A stretch of 64,000 nt of DNA from DASZIT01 sp963819695 (GCA_963819695.1 CAWFXD010000002.1:372001-436000), one strand, 5' to 3'. Positions 44,261-53,172 are shown, counted from the first letter of the stretch. Notes: generated by a model not told the origin, from the sequence alone. Numbers and translations are program-made.

Positions 44261-45180
44261 GGAGTGGATTCGAGAAAATTGAGGATGGAGCGGGCCGCCA
44301 GTGAACCCTGACCGATGGCGGTGGCGATGCGCTCGTAGGCGCCGTCGACCACGTCCCCGGCGGCAAATGTGCGCGGATCGGAGGTGCGGAGGTCGCCGTT
44401 TACCGCGATCCCCCCATGGGTGCCGAGTTCCACCTGGCCGCGGACCAGGTCGGTGCACGGCGTCCGTCCCAGCTTGAGGACGACGCCGGCGACCTCGAGC
44501 CGCCGATGCTCACCGCTCTTCGGCTCCAAGATGTCGATCCCTTTGACGCGGTCCGACCCGACGATCGTGTCGAGTGTCCAGCCGGCCATCTCGGTGATGC
44601 GTCCCTCCGACCGGACACGCTCGACGACGTCGCTTCGGGCGGTGAAGCGGGGCGAGCGATGAACCAGCGTCACCGGCGACCCCGCCTCGGCCAGTTCCAG
44701 CGCGTCGAGAAGGGCGCTGTCGCCGCCACCGAAGACCGCCATCGGCAATCCGGCGAAGCGGGCCCGATGCGGCTCGACCAGGTAGGTCACATCCCCGCCG
44801 AAGGATCCATCGGGGGCGTTGTCGAGCTCGCGTCGGCGTGATCCGGTGGCCACCAGAACGCTCTGTGCCCGGTATCGATGGGTTCCGGTTTCGATGAACC
44901 CACCGGCCAGGTCCACCCGGATCACCGTCCGGTCGAGCTGCAGGCGGTCGCCGAGCGTCGAAGCGTGACGAGCCAGCGCATCAACAAGGGCTTCGTTGCC
45001 GTCCGGTGCCGGCGCGACGTTGCGCACAGTATGGGGGATCTGGTCGATCTGCCCCCCGACCCCATTGGCCGACTCGAGCAGCACCACATCGAGCTTGATG
45101 TCGTAGCACTCGATCGCCGCACTCACCCCGGCCGCGCCGGCTCCGATGACGGCAACGTCGTGGAGAGTCTCGGTAGCCAC
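44257..45180 (-). CDS. FAD/NAD(P) oxidoreductase, ferredoxin-NADP reductase/thioredoxin reductase-like
   Basis: 307 residues. FAD motif VIGAGAAGVSAAIE near 10-23, GGQIDQIPHTVRN, second nucleotide motif MAVFGGGDSALLDALELAEAG, and TFAAGDVVDGAYERIATAIGQGS, the C-terminal FAD-binding motif. It lacks the CxxC of thioredoxin reductase, which points to the TrxR-like ferredoxin-NADP reductase group. Located 60 bases downstream of cysH, so it may supply electrons to the sulfonucleotide reductase by a ferredoxin/thioredoxin-like protein. Confidence 0.85.
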   Translation of the reverse strand: MATETLHDVAVIGAGAAGVSAAIECYDIKLDVVLLESANGVGGQIDQIPHTVRNVAPAPDGNEALVDALARHASTLGDRLQLDRTVIRVDLAGGFIETGTHRYRAQSVLVATGSRRRELDNAPDGSFGGDVTYLVEPHRARFAGLPMAVFGGGDSALLDALELAEAGSPVTLVHRSPRFTARSDVVERVRSEGRITEMAGWTLDTIVGSDRVKGIDILEPKSGEHRRLEVAGVVLKLGRTPCTDLVRGQVELGTHGGIAVNGDLRTSDPRTFAAGDVVDGAYERIATAIGQGSLAARSILNFLESTP

Positions 45181-45240
45181 GGGCCCACATTACGACCATG
45201 TCCGTATCAGTCGGACGCCCGGGAACAATCGCGCCTCGTA

Positions 45241-45915
45241 TCAGAGGTGCAGGCCGCACTCGGTCTTTGCTTGCCCCCACCACCGACCGGCACGACGGTC
45301 CCCCGCATCGGAGACGGGCCGGGTGGTGGGGGCGCAACCGATCGAAAGGTAGCCCCTTCCAATGAGAGGATGAATGGGCAGGGCACGGTCGTGGACGTAA
45401 CGCTCGACGTCGGCATCCGACCAGGTGGCCAGCGGATTGACCTTCACCAGGTGGCGACGCTCGTCCCACATCACCACGGGCGCATCAGCACGATGGTCGG
45501 TGTCCACCCGCTTGAGGCCGGACATCCATGCGCACTTGCCCGCCAGCGCCGCATCGAGGGGTTTCACCTTGCGTAGCTGGCAGCACCCCTCGGTGCCGCA
45601 CCCGACGCCGTCGGCCTCAGGCGTTGGCCTTCGAATCCGCAGATTCAGGTCGTAGCGCTGTCGGACCTCCTCCACGAAGGCCAGGGTCTCGGCGAAATGG
45701 AAGCCGGTGTCCAAAAACAGCACGTCGACGCGGGGATCGAACTTCACCGCCATGTCGATGATCACGCAGTGCTGGAACGAGCTGGCGATCGTAAGATCCC
45801 TCCCGAAGCGACGGATCGCCCATTCGATGACCTCCTCGGGTCGGGCCGTCTCGAAGGCCGCCGTGATCTCGGCGGCTTCAGTTCGATCGATGCGGGGTTC
45901 GAGGTCGACGAGCAC
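45241..45915 (-). CDS. cysH: APS/PAPS reductase (CysH) with altered cluster motif
   Basis: 224 residues. P-loop-like LTIASSFQHC near 41-50, FLDTGFHFAETLAFV, cluster cysteines C111-C112 in EGCCQLRKVKPL, ARG/HIS pocket SGLKRVDT, and the C-terminal active Cys in KTECGLH (C220). The last cluster pair, CxxC in 4Fe-4S APS reductases, reads C194-A-P-T197, so one ligand is Thr. Reduces adenylylsulfate to sulfite for cysteine synthesis. Divergent from the SDR at 46015. Codon for Thr is ACC, two bases from a Cys codon, so a single error is unlikely. Confidence 0.88.
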   Translation of the reverse strand: MLVDLEPRIDRTEAAEITAAFETARPEEVIEWAIRRFGRDLTIASSFQHCVIIDMAVKFDPRVDVLFLDTGFHFAETLAFVEEVRQRYDLNLRIRRPTPEADGVGCGTEGCCQLRKVKPLDAALAGKCAWMSGLKRVDTDHRADAPVVMWDERRHLVKVNPLATWSDADVERYVHDRALPIHPLIGRGYLSIGCAPTTRPVSDAGDRRAGRWWGQAKTECGLHL

Positions 45916-46014
45916 GATGTCGATTCTCGGCTCCGGAACTGGGTCTCGACTGAGAAACGATTAAGAAAAGGTGAAGAACTGAACCGGTCACATCCGGGTC
46001 GGAGAGGAAGTTTC

Positions 46015-46803
46015 GTGGAACGACTGATGGACAGGGTTGCGATCGTGACCGGCGGCGCCGGAGGGATCGGCGGGGCGACGGCCCGAGCTCTGGCCCGGGA
46101 GGGCGCTTCGGTCGTCGTCGCCGACATCGATGGCGAGGCGGCCGAGCAGGTGGCGGGGGAAATCGCCGGAACCGGCGGCCGCGCCCTCGCATTCCAGGCC
46201 GACCTGTCCAAGGAGGCTGAAGTGGCGTCGACCATCGACGCCGCCGCTTCTCGGTTCGGGCGCCTCGACGTGCTCCACAACAACGCCGCGCTCACCGAAT
46301 CGGACTTCCTCGCTCGAGACACCGCGGTGAGCGATCTATCGCTCGAGGTCTGGGAGCGGACCCTGGCGGTGAACCTGAGCAGCCAGATGCTGACCTGCAA
46401 GCATGCAGTTCCCGAGATGGTGCGCCACGGCGGTGGCTCGATCATCAACATGTCGTCCGGCGCTTCGCTCAAAGGCGACCGGACCCGAACGTCCTATGGC
46501 GTCTCCAAGGCGGGAGTCAACGCCCTCACCATGTACGTGGCGACGAGCCACGGCAAACACGGCATCCGGGTCAACACCATCGTGCCCGGGCTCATCATCA
46601 CCGACGCCGTTCGTGCCCACCTGGACGAGAAGACATTGGCCGGACTCGGGCGAGCCACCTTGACGCCGTACCTGGGTCAGCCCGACGACATCGCCGACCT
46701 GGTGGTGTTCTTGGCGTCGGATGAGTCTCGCTACATCACCGGGCAGATGATCGTCATCGACGGTGGGATGTCGGCCCACGTCGGACTGGGCGGAGCCGAC
46801 TGA
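46015..46803 (+). CDS. Short-chain dehydrogenase/reductase
   Basis: 262 residues. VAIVTGGAGGIGGATARALAREGA, HNNAALTESDF, catalytic SYGVSKAGVNALTMY (YxxxK), IVPGLIITDAV, ITGQMIVIDGGM. Start GTG 46015 placed after GGAGAGGAAG; ATG 46027 is an alternative. Standard classical SDR, no operon partner: convergent with another SDR (46822) and divergent from cysH. Substrate unknown. Confidence 0.9.
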   Translation: MERLMDRVAIVTGGAGGIGGATARALAREGASVVVADIDGEAAEQVAGEIAGTGGRALAFQADLSKEAEVASTIDAAASRFGRLDVLHNNAALTESDFLARDTAVSDLSLEVWERTLAVNLSSQMLTCKHAVPEMVRHGGGSIINMSSGASLKGDRTRTSYGVSKAGVNALTMYVATSHGKHGIRVNTIVPGLIITDAVRAHLDEKTLAGLGRATLTPYLGQPDDIADLVVFLASDESRYITGQMIVIDGGMSAHVGLGGAD

Positions 46804-46821
46804 GCCGACGACGAGGGACCG

Positions 46822-47628
46822 CTAGGAGGGACCGAGGATGTAGTCATCCGACTCCGGACGGTGATACCAGCCGCCGGCCGCCTGGGTGCCGCCGTCGACG
46901 TGGATGGTCTGGCCTGTCACGTAACTGGAAAGTTCTCCGGCCAGAAATACGGCGGCACCGGCCATCTCGTCGACGTGGCCGGTCCGACCCATCGGGATGA
47001 CCTGCTCAAACCCGGCGGCTGCACCCGGCGGGGCCACCGCCGCCAGCCCCTCCGTCATGGTGATGTCCGGGGCGAGGGCGTTCACCCGGATGCCGTAGGG
47101 TGCCAACTCCAGAGCCGCGGTCTTGGTGAAATTGATCACCCCGGCCTTGGCCGCGGCGTAGGCGGCGTACCCGGGTGCGGCGCGGACGCCCTCGATCGAG
47201 GTCACGCTCATGATGCTGCCCCCACTGCCGTTCTCGACCATCACCCGGGCAACTCGCTGGGTGCAGAGGATGACGTGCTTGAGGTTCGAGCGGTACAGCG
47301 CGTCCCAGCCATTCTCGGACGTTTCCAGGATCGGAGAGGAGAAGACGCCGCCGGCGTTGTTCACCAGAATGCTCACCGGTCCCAACTCCGCCAAGGTGCG
47401 CTGCAGCGCCAGGTCCACCTGATCAGACTCACGGACATCAGTGGTGATGCCGATGCCGCCGACTTCATCGGCGGCCGCTGCCGCGGTGTCGGGATTGCGT
47501 TCCCAGATCGCCACCCTTGCCCCGAAGGCGGCCAGGCCGCGAGCGATACCCCGGCCGATCCCGGAACCGCCTCCGGTCACCACCGCTACCCGATCGGTGA
47601 GCAACACTGACGAGGGCTCGATGGACAC
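46822..47628 (-). CDS. Short-chain dehydrogenase/reductase
   Basis: 268 residues. GTG 47628 (VSIEPSSVLLTDRVAVV), cofactor motif VVTGGGSGIGRGIARGLA, VNNAGGVFSSPIL, AAYAAAKAGVINFTKTAAL active site, VNALAPDITMTEG, VTGQTIHVDGGT. A long open stretch continues upstream but without family likeness. Divergent from the AhpD-like gene at 47704 with a 75-base gap. FabG/glucose-dehydrogenase-like; substrate unknown. Confidence 0.9.
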   Translation of the reverse strand: MSIEPSSVLLTDRVAVVTGGGSGIGRGIARGLAAFGARVAIWERNPDTAAAAADEVGGIGITTDVRESDQVDLALQRTLAELGPVSILVNNAGGVFSSPILETSENGWDALYRSNLKHVILCTQRVARVMVENGSGGSIMSVTSIEGVRAAPGYAAYAAAKAGVINFTKTAALELAPYGIRVNALAPDITMTEGLAAVAPPGAAAGFEQVIPMGRTGHVDEMAGAAVFLAGELSSYVTGQTIHVDGGTQAAGGWYHRPESDDYILGPS

Positions 47629-47703
47629 AGGGGCGACAGTACAATAGGTTCGCGGCGTACGAGCAAGTGGGTTCCGGCCACGCCGGAAGAACCGGGGGAT
47701 TGC

Positions 47704-48291
47704 GTGCCGAGAATTGAGCCGATTCCGTTGGAAGAGTTGGCGCCGGAGCCGCGCCGGATCATTGAAGAGGGGGTAGCCAACGGCACCTACGCCACCCCGG
47801 TCCCTCTGCAGATATTCGCCTACAAGACGTCGCAGATCCTGATGACCAATGCCGCCCGCGGTGCCTGGGGACAGCAGTCTCTCCTGGGGGGAAGGATTCT
47901 GGAGCTCCTGCGGATCCGCAGTGCCCAGCTCGGCGAGTGCCAGCCGTGCATGCAGTCGAGGAAACACGACTCCATCACCGATGAGGATGTCGCCTGCCTC
48001 ATCGGTCCGGGCGGTTCGGACCTCACCGAACAGGAACGGCTGGCAGTGGCGTTCCTCGATCTTCTCTCCGCCGATCATCATGCCATCGACGACGACTTCT
48101 ACCGCCAACTCGGCGAGGTGTTCACCGCGGCTCAGATCGTCGAGCTCGGCTTCACCTGCGCCAACGCCATGGGGCTCCATCGCTTCATTCACACCCTCGA
48201 CGTGTTCGGGGAGAGCGCGCCGGTCATCCCCTACAGCGCCGAACAGGTCGACGCCGGCCGGCTGGATCCGTCGGCCCACGCGTCGGCATGA
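47704..48291 (+). CDS. Carboxymuconolactone decarboxylase/AhpD-like protein
   Basis: 195 residues. Helical with ILELLRIRSAQLGECQPCMQSRKHDS: the AhpD-type C79-x2-C82 pair and H88, and a preceding Glu. ELGFTCANAMGLHRFIHTL follows as in AhpD repeats. Either a peroxidase/thiol antioxidant or a decarboxylase of a lactone ring-cleavage product. GTG 47704 start. Its stop overlaps the ATG of the epimerase gene (48288), so the two are coupled. Confidence 0.83.
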   Translation: MPRIEPIPLEELAPEPRRIIEEGVANGTYATPVPLQIFAYKTSQILMTNAARGAWGQQSLLGGRILELLRIRSAQLGECQPCMQSRKHDSITDEDVACLIGPGGSDLTEQERLAVAFLDLLSADHHAIDDDFYRQLGEVFTAAQIVELGFTCANAMGLHRFIHTLDVFGESAPVIPYSAEQVDAGRLDPSAHASA

Positions 48292-49280
48292 CCCAGACCG
48301 TCCTGGTCACCGGAGCCACCGGGCTGGCCGGAGCCAACATCTGCAAATTGCTGGTTGCCCGCGGCGACCGGGTGCGCGCCCTGGCTCGTGAGACGGCCGA
48401 CACCGGTCCCATCGCCGCCCTGGGGGTCGAGGTGGTCACCGGAGATGTGACCGATGCGGATGCCGTCCGGCGGGCGGCCACCGGCAGCGACGCCGCCATC
48501 CACTGCGCGGCCCTGTTGGGTGGGGCCAGTCAGAACCTGGCTGATTTCGAGGCAGTGAACGTCGGGGGCACCAAGAATGTGCTCGACGCCGCCGAAGCCG
48601 TGGGCCTGCGGCGGGTGGTGGCGGTCAGCACCGGCACCTTCTTCGATACCGCCGGAGGGCTCGACCGTGAGGATGCTCAGGTGTCCAAGGAGCCGAGCTC
48701 GGATCCGTACACGATCACCAAAATGGCGGCGTTCCTCGACGCCATGTCCCGGGCTGCCAAGGGTCAGGACGTGGTCAGCACCCATCCCGGGGCGATCTTC
48801 GGCCCCTCACCGGTCGAGAGCAACGCACTGGGCCGGACGAGCTTCAACCGGGTGCTGATGTCCGCCCTCCGCCAGCGGATCGACCGTTACATAACGTTTC
48901 CGGTGAGCTGGGTCTTCGCCGAAGACATCGCCCGGGGGTGCATCCTCGCCCTCGACAAGGGGGTGGCCGGCGAGCGCTACATGCTCGATGGCCAACCGGA
49001 GGACGTGGTGAGCGTGGCCGACGCCTGCAACCGCATTTGCCAACTGGCCGGCCTGGATCACCGCGTCGTCGACGTCGAACCCTCGGATGATCCGGAGTTG
49101 GCCGAGGTGTTCGGGCCGACGCTGGTGGCGATCGCCACCAAGGCGGCAGCCGGGAGTCCGGCGCGGCGGAATCTGACAGACTCCAAGACCTACAAGCGAC
49201 TGGGCTACGACCCCATCAGCCTCGACCAAGGTCTGGAGTCGACCATCGGGTGGCTCCGGGAGATCGGCCGCATCAGCTAA
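48288..49280 (+). CDS. NAD(P)-dependent epimerase/dehydratase-like (extended SDR)
   Basis: 330 residues. VLVTGATGLAGANICKLL with GxxGxxG, GDVTDADAVRRA, VVAVSTGTFFDTAG, catalytic-type DPYTITKMAAFLDAM (YxxxK), HPGAIFGPSPV, and VSWVFAEDIARGCILALDKG. Looks like dihydroflavonol-4-reductase or hydroxysteroid-dehydrogenase/isomerase branch (3-beta-HSD-like) rather than a sugar epimerase. Coupled to the AhpD-like gene; convergent with rhodanese. Confidence 0.87.
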   Translation: MTQTVLVTGATGLAGANICKLLVARGDRVRALARETADTGPIAALGVEVVTGDVTDADAVRRAATGSDAAIHCAALLGGASQNLADFEAVNVGGTKNVLDAAEAVGLRRVVAVSTGTFFDTAGGLDREDAQVSKEPSSDPYTITKMAAFLDAMSRAAKGQDVVSTHPGAIFGPSPVESNALGRTSFNRVLMSALRQRIDRYITFPVSWVFAEDIARGCILALDKGVAGERYMLDGQPEDVVSVADACNRICQLAGLDHRVVDVEPSDDPELAEVFGPTLVAIATKAAAGSPARRNLTDSKTYKRLGYDPISLDQGLESTIGWLREIGRIS

Positions 49281-49304
49281 TGGCACCCGAGAGACCGGTC
49301 AGAC

Positions 49305-49703
49305 CTAAGATCCTCGGCGTTCGCCATCGGCCTCCGACGCGAACCAGGCCTGCCAGGCCCGGTACCCACCGACCAGGTCGGCGGCTCGGGCGTAGCCGAG
49401 GTCGGCCAGCGACGCGGCCGCCAGGCTCGATGCGTACCCTTCGGAACAGACGATCACCACGGGCTGGTCGAGGCCGCGAGCTTCGGGCAATCGATGGGTT
49501 CCGGTGGGATCGAAGCGCCACTCGAGAACGTTTCGCTCCACAATCACGGCCCCGGGGAGCGAGCCCTCTTCCCGGCGCTGGGCATCGGGACGGATGTCGA
49601 CGATGAGGCCTCCCTCGGCCAGGATGCCGCGGAGCTCGTGCGGCCCGACTCGATGGATGCGCCGGCGGGCCCGCTCGAGCAGGTCGGTGGCCGAAATGCT
49701 CAC
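49305..49703 (-). CDS. Rhodanese-like domain protein
   Basis: 132 residues, single domain. VGPHELRGILAEGGLIVDIRPDAQRREEGSLPGA, then the active-site loop VIVCSEGYAS with C86, and AADLVGGYRAWQAWF. Transfers sulfane sulfur. Shares overlapping start/stop with the upstream cupin gene (49700), so it is in one operon with a cysteine-dioxygenase-like protein, a pairing also known for sulfur oxidation of thiols. Confidence 0.9.
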   Translation of the reverse strand: MSISATDLLERARRRIHRVGPHELRGILAEGGLIVDIRPDAQRREEGSLPGAVIVERNVLEWRFDPTGTHRLPEARGLDQPVVIVCSEGYASSLAAASLADLGYARAADLVGGYRAWQAWFASEADGERRGS

Positions 49704-50278
49704 GGGATCGCCGCTCCGAACTGGTAGCGCACCGTGCGACCGGTCACCATTCGGTCATTGGCCACGTCGTAGTGGGTCATCGCGGTCAGGCGGGGAGCAT
49801 AGGCATGGACAGTGACGGCAGGCAGGGATCTGACGTTGACGAGGTCATGGACGTGCGGGGCCTCGAAGGTGGTCGATGCCCCCGCGGGAAGAACGGTGGT
49901 CTCCGCCCTCACCAACCCGTCGGACTGTGCGGTCACCGTCGTCTCGGTCAACTCTCCGCTCGCCACCACAATGGCACCCGATGATTCTCCGTGGTCGTGC
50001 AACTCGATCGCACCGCCGGGGGGCCAGGCGATCACCCAGGCCTCGAAGGCGTCCGACGCCACCATAACGTCCCAGACCCGCCGGGCCGGGCGATTCATTC
50101 CGGGCCACGAGGGGGCGACCACGGCCAGTCCTTCGGCAATGGCGAGGAGCTCGCCGACACCCAGGAATGACGGATCCGCGGCGGGACGCAGGAGGCGACC
50201 GGAATGTCGGGCCTCGCACCATCGGGGATTCGCCGGCGCCTCGGTTGACTCGATGCGGGGGAGGAGCGAGGTGGTCAT
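49700..50278 (-). CDS. Cysteine dioxygenase-type cupin
   Basis: 192 residues from ATG 50278 (upstream in-frame starts exist to 50344). AWVIAWPPGGAIELHDHGESSGAIVVASGEL has the cupin metal ligands H-x-H; VLPAGASTTFEAPHVHDLVN gives the third His. Resembles the thiol dioxygenase (CDO) family, oxidising cysteine or another thiol to the sulfinate. With rhodanese in one operon. GC-rich start region with several possible starts. Confidence 0.85.
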   Translation of the reverse strand: MTTSLLPRIESTEAPANPRWCEARHSGRLLRPAADPSFLGVGELLAIAEGLAVVAPSWPGMNRPARRVWDVMVASDAFEAWVIAWPPGGAIELHDHGESSGAIVVASGELTETTVTAQSDGLVRAETTVLPAGASTTFEAPHVHDLVNVRSLPAVTVHAYAPRLTAMTHYDVANDRMVTGRTVRYQFGAAIP

Positions 50279-50457
50279 GCCGGGTACCGACGATGCGCGG
50301 CGGGTAACGCCAGAGGGAAGAGGGGTCGGGGGAATGCCTGCCAATCGTCATGCCACCACCGTACGAGGCAATAGCTGACTAATCAAGTCGGTTTTATGGG
50401 AAATTTAGCAGGCGGGCGAATTAGCTTGCGACCGCTCCGGGCCGACCATCCTCAATT

Positions 50458-50471
50458 TGTCAAAATTGACA
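50458..50471. promoter_or_regulatory. TGTCAA-AA-TTGACA palindrome before DUF2834 gene
   Basis: Perfect 6-base arms around AA. The same design (TGTCTAATTTGACA) recurs at 52538 before the CrtI-like gene and next to the TetR gene at 52552. It lies just before the start of the DUF2834 gene. Confidence 0.6.
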
Positions 50472-50513
50472 CTTAGTATGGCGGACGTCATCAGCTGGCG
50501 AATCGGGAGGGTC

Positions 50514-50990
50514 ATGACTACTTCGCTCGTGTTCTTTGGGATCCTCGGCATCATCAGTACCGCCGTCGCGGTCATCGGCAATCGCCGGCTCTTCGTCCGC
50601 GGTGGGGCTGGACGGGTGTCGGTGCTCGAGGGTCTGTACTACGTCTTCGGTCTGGCCTCGCTGGGTCTCGGCTGGTACTTCAACGTCCGCTACACCCACC
50701 AGTACGGCCACCAGGCGACTTATTGGGGGTACACCAAGGCGTTGTTTGCCAACTGGGCGTCGGATTCCGCCGCCCAGGACTACATCATGGTCAACGTCAT
50801 CCTGTTCCCGTTGTGGTCGATCACCGACGGACGGCGCCGGGGCATCCGAATTCCGTGGATCTTCTTTGTGATGAGCCTCTTCACCAGCCTGGCCTTCTCG
50901 GTGGCGGCGTACCTGGCCTTTGTCGAGCGACAGATTCGCTACGCCCGGGTGGTGCCGGCGGAGTCGAGCACCTCGTACCCGCAGTTGTAG
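50514..50990 (+). CDS. DUF2834 small membrane protein
   Basis: 158 residues. Four hydrophobic segments: SLVFFGILGIISTAVAVIG, YYVFGLASLGLGWYFNV, DYIMVNVILFPLWSITDG and IFFVMSLFTSLAFSVAAYLAF. Pattern and the GRR..IR..W block match DUF2834 proteins of unknown function, often next to fatty acid or carotenoid enzymes. ATG 50514 follows GGGAGG; ATG 50478 in frame is an alternative. The promoter carries the same palindrome as the adjacent CrtI-like gene, and the two genes converge with a 52-base overlap. Confidence 0.78.
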   Translation: MTTSLVFFGILGIISTAVAVIGNRRLFVRGGAGRVSVLEGLYYVFGLASLGLGWYFNVRYTHQYGHQATYWGYTKALFANWASDSAAQDYIMVNVILFPLWSITDGRRRGIRIPWIFFVMSLFTSLAFSVAAYLAFVERQIRYARVVPAESSTSYPQL

Positions 50991-52516
50991 CCGGGGATGA
51001 AGGTGATACCCGGCCCGCCGTGGCAGCCCGCGCCGCAGAGGTAGAGACCTTCGATCGGGATCGGAGCGTCGGGCCAGCCCCGGGGTCCCGGGCGGAACGG
51101 GCCCATGAACGCCGGCTGCAGCAGCCCATGGGTGAAGTCTCCGCCGGTGCATCCGAACATCAGCTCATAGGTGTAGGCCGGATAGTTGAACTGGCGCTCG
51201 ATCAAATCCGGGAAGTTGGGCGCCATCGCGGTGAGCTTGGCCACGATCCGGTCGGCCATTTCGTCTCGGAGTCTCGCCTGGTCGGCGCGGGAGGAGGCGA
51301 TCGGGGAGTAGAAGGCGAAGCCGCTGGCTACGTGCTTTCCCGGCGGCGCCAGGTCCGGGTCGCGCAACGACGGAATCGACAGGTTGAACGAGGGCGAGTC
51401 GGGGACCAGCCCGCGGACCGATCGCTCGAAGTCGTGCTGCATCTCTTCGGCAGTTCCGAAGAACGTCACGTTGTGGCGGAGATCCCCCTGGTTGAGGGTG
51501 TCGTTGGGACCGGCGTACTCGGGCAGCCCGTTGAGGGCGAAATGGATCTGGAAGTACGCCGCCCGATGGTCGATGGCGTCGATGCGTTGGGCGAAGGCGT
51601 CCGGCAACCCGTCCCGGTCGAGCAACTGGGTGAAGGTGGCGGTGGGGTCGAGGTTCGACACCACCACCGGCGCCGTCACCGCCTCCCCGTCGGCCAGGAC
51701 GACCCCCTCCACCCGACCGCCGGCGGTGGCGATCGTGGAGACTTTCACGTGACGGCGCAGCTCGCCGCCGTACTGCTCGAACAGCCCCAGGAGATGGTCG
51801 GACATGGTGCCGATCCCACCTTGGACCTTGGACATCGTCGCATCGCCCGGAGATGCCAGGGCGAAGGCGAGGCAGAGCGCGCTTCCGGCCGAGTAGGGGC
51901 CGAGGTAGGTGGAGTTGACGGCCAGAAAGGCGAACATGCTGCGGATTCGAGCATGCTTCTGGCGATCGGGGAGGAACCTGTCGACGACATCCATCACGCT
52001 GCCGAACATGGCGGTGCGGATCGCCTGGCGCTCCTTCTCGTTCGATGCCGACGCCCACATCTCGTCGAGTGACTTGGGCGGCTTCCGTACGTCCAGCCGG
52101 CCGATGGCCCGGGCCGGCGCCTCCGCCCAGGCTGCGACCTCGGCCATGCCGAGCACCGCGTCGAGGCCGAACGAGTCGCTGAGATGCTCCAGTAGGCGCT
52201 CGGGGTCGCTGTAGAGAAGGATGGGCGGCTCACCCGACGCCCCGGTGCTGGCCGACTGAATCTCGGGCTCGTAGATCGGGCAGGCGGCGAAGCCCAGGTC
52301 GTCGAAGATCTCGGTCGGGATCGGGAACTGGATCGACCCGGCCAGTTCGAAGCGGTAGCCGCGGGCCAGCTCGGTGGTGGTGGCCATCCCGCCGATGAAG
52401 TGGTTCTTCTCCAGACACAGGACCCGCATCCCGCCCCGGGCCATGACCGTCGCCGCCGTCAGGCCGTTGTGGCCGGCTCCGATGACAATGGCGTCGTAGT
52501 CCGACATCCTCGTCAC
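50939..52516 (-). CDS. CrtI/PYROXD2-like FAD oxidoreductase
   Basis: 525 residues (GTG 52516; ATG 52507 possible). FAD motif IVIGAGHNGLTAATVMARGG, EKNHFIGGMATTTE, and C-terminal GLYLCGAGCHGGPGITFIPGYNC, the nucleotide-binding ending of phytoene-desaturase-like enzymes, here with PYROXD2/CrtO-like details (H in GxGHNG). May desaturate, isomerise or ketolate a polyisoprenoid or oxidise a lipid. Preceded on the same strand by a TetR gene with the operator 52538 in the gap. Confidence 0.87.
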   Translation of the reverse strand: MTRMSDYDAIVIGAGHNGLTAATVMARGGMRVLCLEKNHFIGGMATTTELARGYRFELAGSIQFPIPTEIFDDLGFAACPIYEPEIQSASTGASGEPPILLYSDPERLLEHLSDSFGLDAVLGMAEVAAWAEAPARAIGRLDVRKPPKSLDEMWASASNEKERQAIRTAMFGSVMDVVDRFLPDRQKHARIRSMFAFLAVNSTYLGPYSAGSALCLAFALASPGDATMSKVQGGIGTMSDHLLGLFEQYGGELRRHVKVSTIATAGGRVEGVVLADGEAVTAPVVVSNLDPTATFTQLLDRDGLPDAFAQRIDAIDHRAAYFQIHFALNGLPEYAGPNDTLNQGDLRHNVTFFGTAEEMQHDFERSVRGLVPDSPSFNLSIPSLRDPDLAPPGKHVASGFAFYSPIASSRADQARLRDEMADRIVAKLTAMAPNFPDLIERQFNYPAYTYELMFGCTGGDFTHGLLQPAFMGPFRPGPRGWPDAPIPIEGLYLCGAGCHGGPGITFIPGYNCGYEVLDSAGTTRA

Positions 52517-52537
52517 GGTAGCCAGGGGAGGGAGTTT

Positions 52538-52551
52538 TGTCTAATTTGACA
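52538..52551. promoter_or_regulatory. TGTC-N6-GACA operator between TetR gene and CrtI-like gene
   Basis: TGTCTAATTTGACA, same outer arms as the site at 50458; it starts directly after the TetR stop codon and 22 bases before the oxidoreductase start. Likely site of the TetR at 52552. Confidence 0.6.
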
Positions 52552-53172
52552 TTACGATCGGAGCGGGTTCCTGGGGAGGGCGGCGAGGCCATGTTCCAAC
52601 TGGGTCAGCGCCAGTTCGGTCAGCCGAGTGAGTTCGTCCAGATTGGTGTGGTCAGATCGCATCCATGTATCTAATGCCGCGAAGGTAGCGGCGGCGACAC
52701 ACTGAGCCATGACCGAGGAGAGGAACTTGGCATCGACATCGTCGGGGATGCCATGGCGCACCAGGTGGCGCTCCACCTCGACGGCGAACTCAGCCTGGAC
52801 CAGGTTGATATGCCTCTCCACTCGATCGCGATCGAGCTCGCGATCGCGAAGGGCGGCGATCTCGTACATCTGTTCACGGTCAAACGGGAACGATTGAATG
52901 GCGGCGAGGACCGCCTCGGTGATGGTCTCTTCGGGCGGGCGGGCCTCCAGGGCGGACCGGAACCACTGCAGGCTCGCGTCGTAGTCCTCAAACAGCAGGT
53001 CGTGCTTCGAGGCGAAGTGGCGGTAGAACGTACGAAGCGTCACTCCGGCGTCGAGGGCGATTTCCTCCGCCGAAGTCTCCTCGACCCCTTGGGCCAGGAA
53101 CCGCACCTGCGCGGCCCGACGAAGGGCTTCCCGTGTCCGCTCGCTGCGCGCGGTCTGTGGGGGGGATGGCAC
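52552..53172 (-). CDS. TetR/AcrR family regulator
   Basis: 206 residues. TREALRRAAQVRFLAQG, HTH SAEEIALDAGVTLRTFYRHF, then ASKHDLLFEDYDASL, ligand domain ending LTQLEHGLAALPRNP. Near the minus strand start a dyad ACCGATC-N7-GATCGGT (53184-53204) precedes the ATG. Its target by position is the CrtI-like gene with operator TGTC-N6-GACA; a copy at 50458 adds the DUF2834 gene to the predicted regulon. Confidence 0.87.
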   Translation of the reverse strand: MPSPPQTARSERTREALRRAAQVRFLAQGVEETSAEEIALDAGVTLRTFYRHFASKHDLLFEDYDASLQWFRSALEARPPEETITEAVLAAIQSFPFDREQMYEIAALRDRELDRDRVERHINLVQAEFAVEVERHLVRHGIPDDVDAKFLSSVMAQCVAAATFAALDTWMRSDHTNLDELTRLTELALTQLEHGLAALPRNPLRS

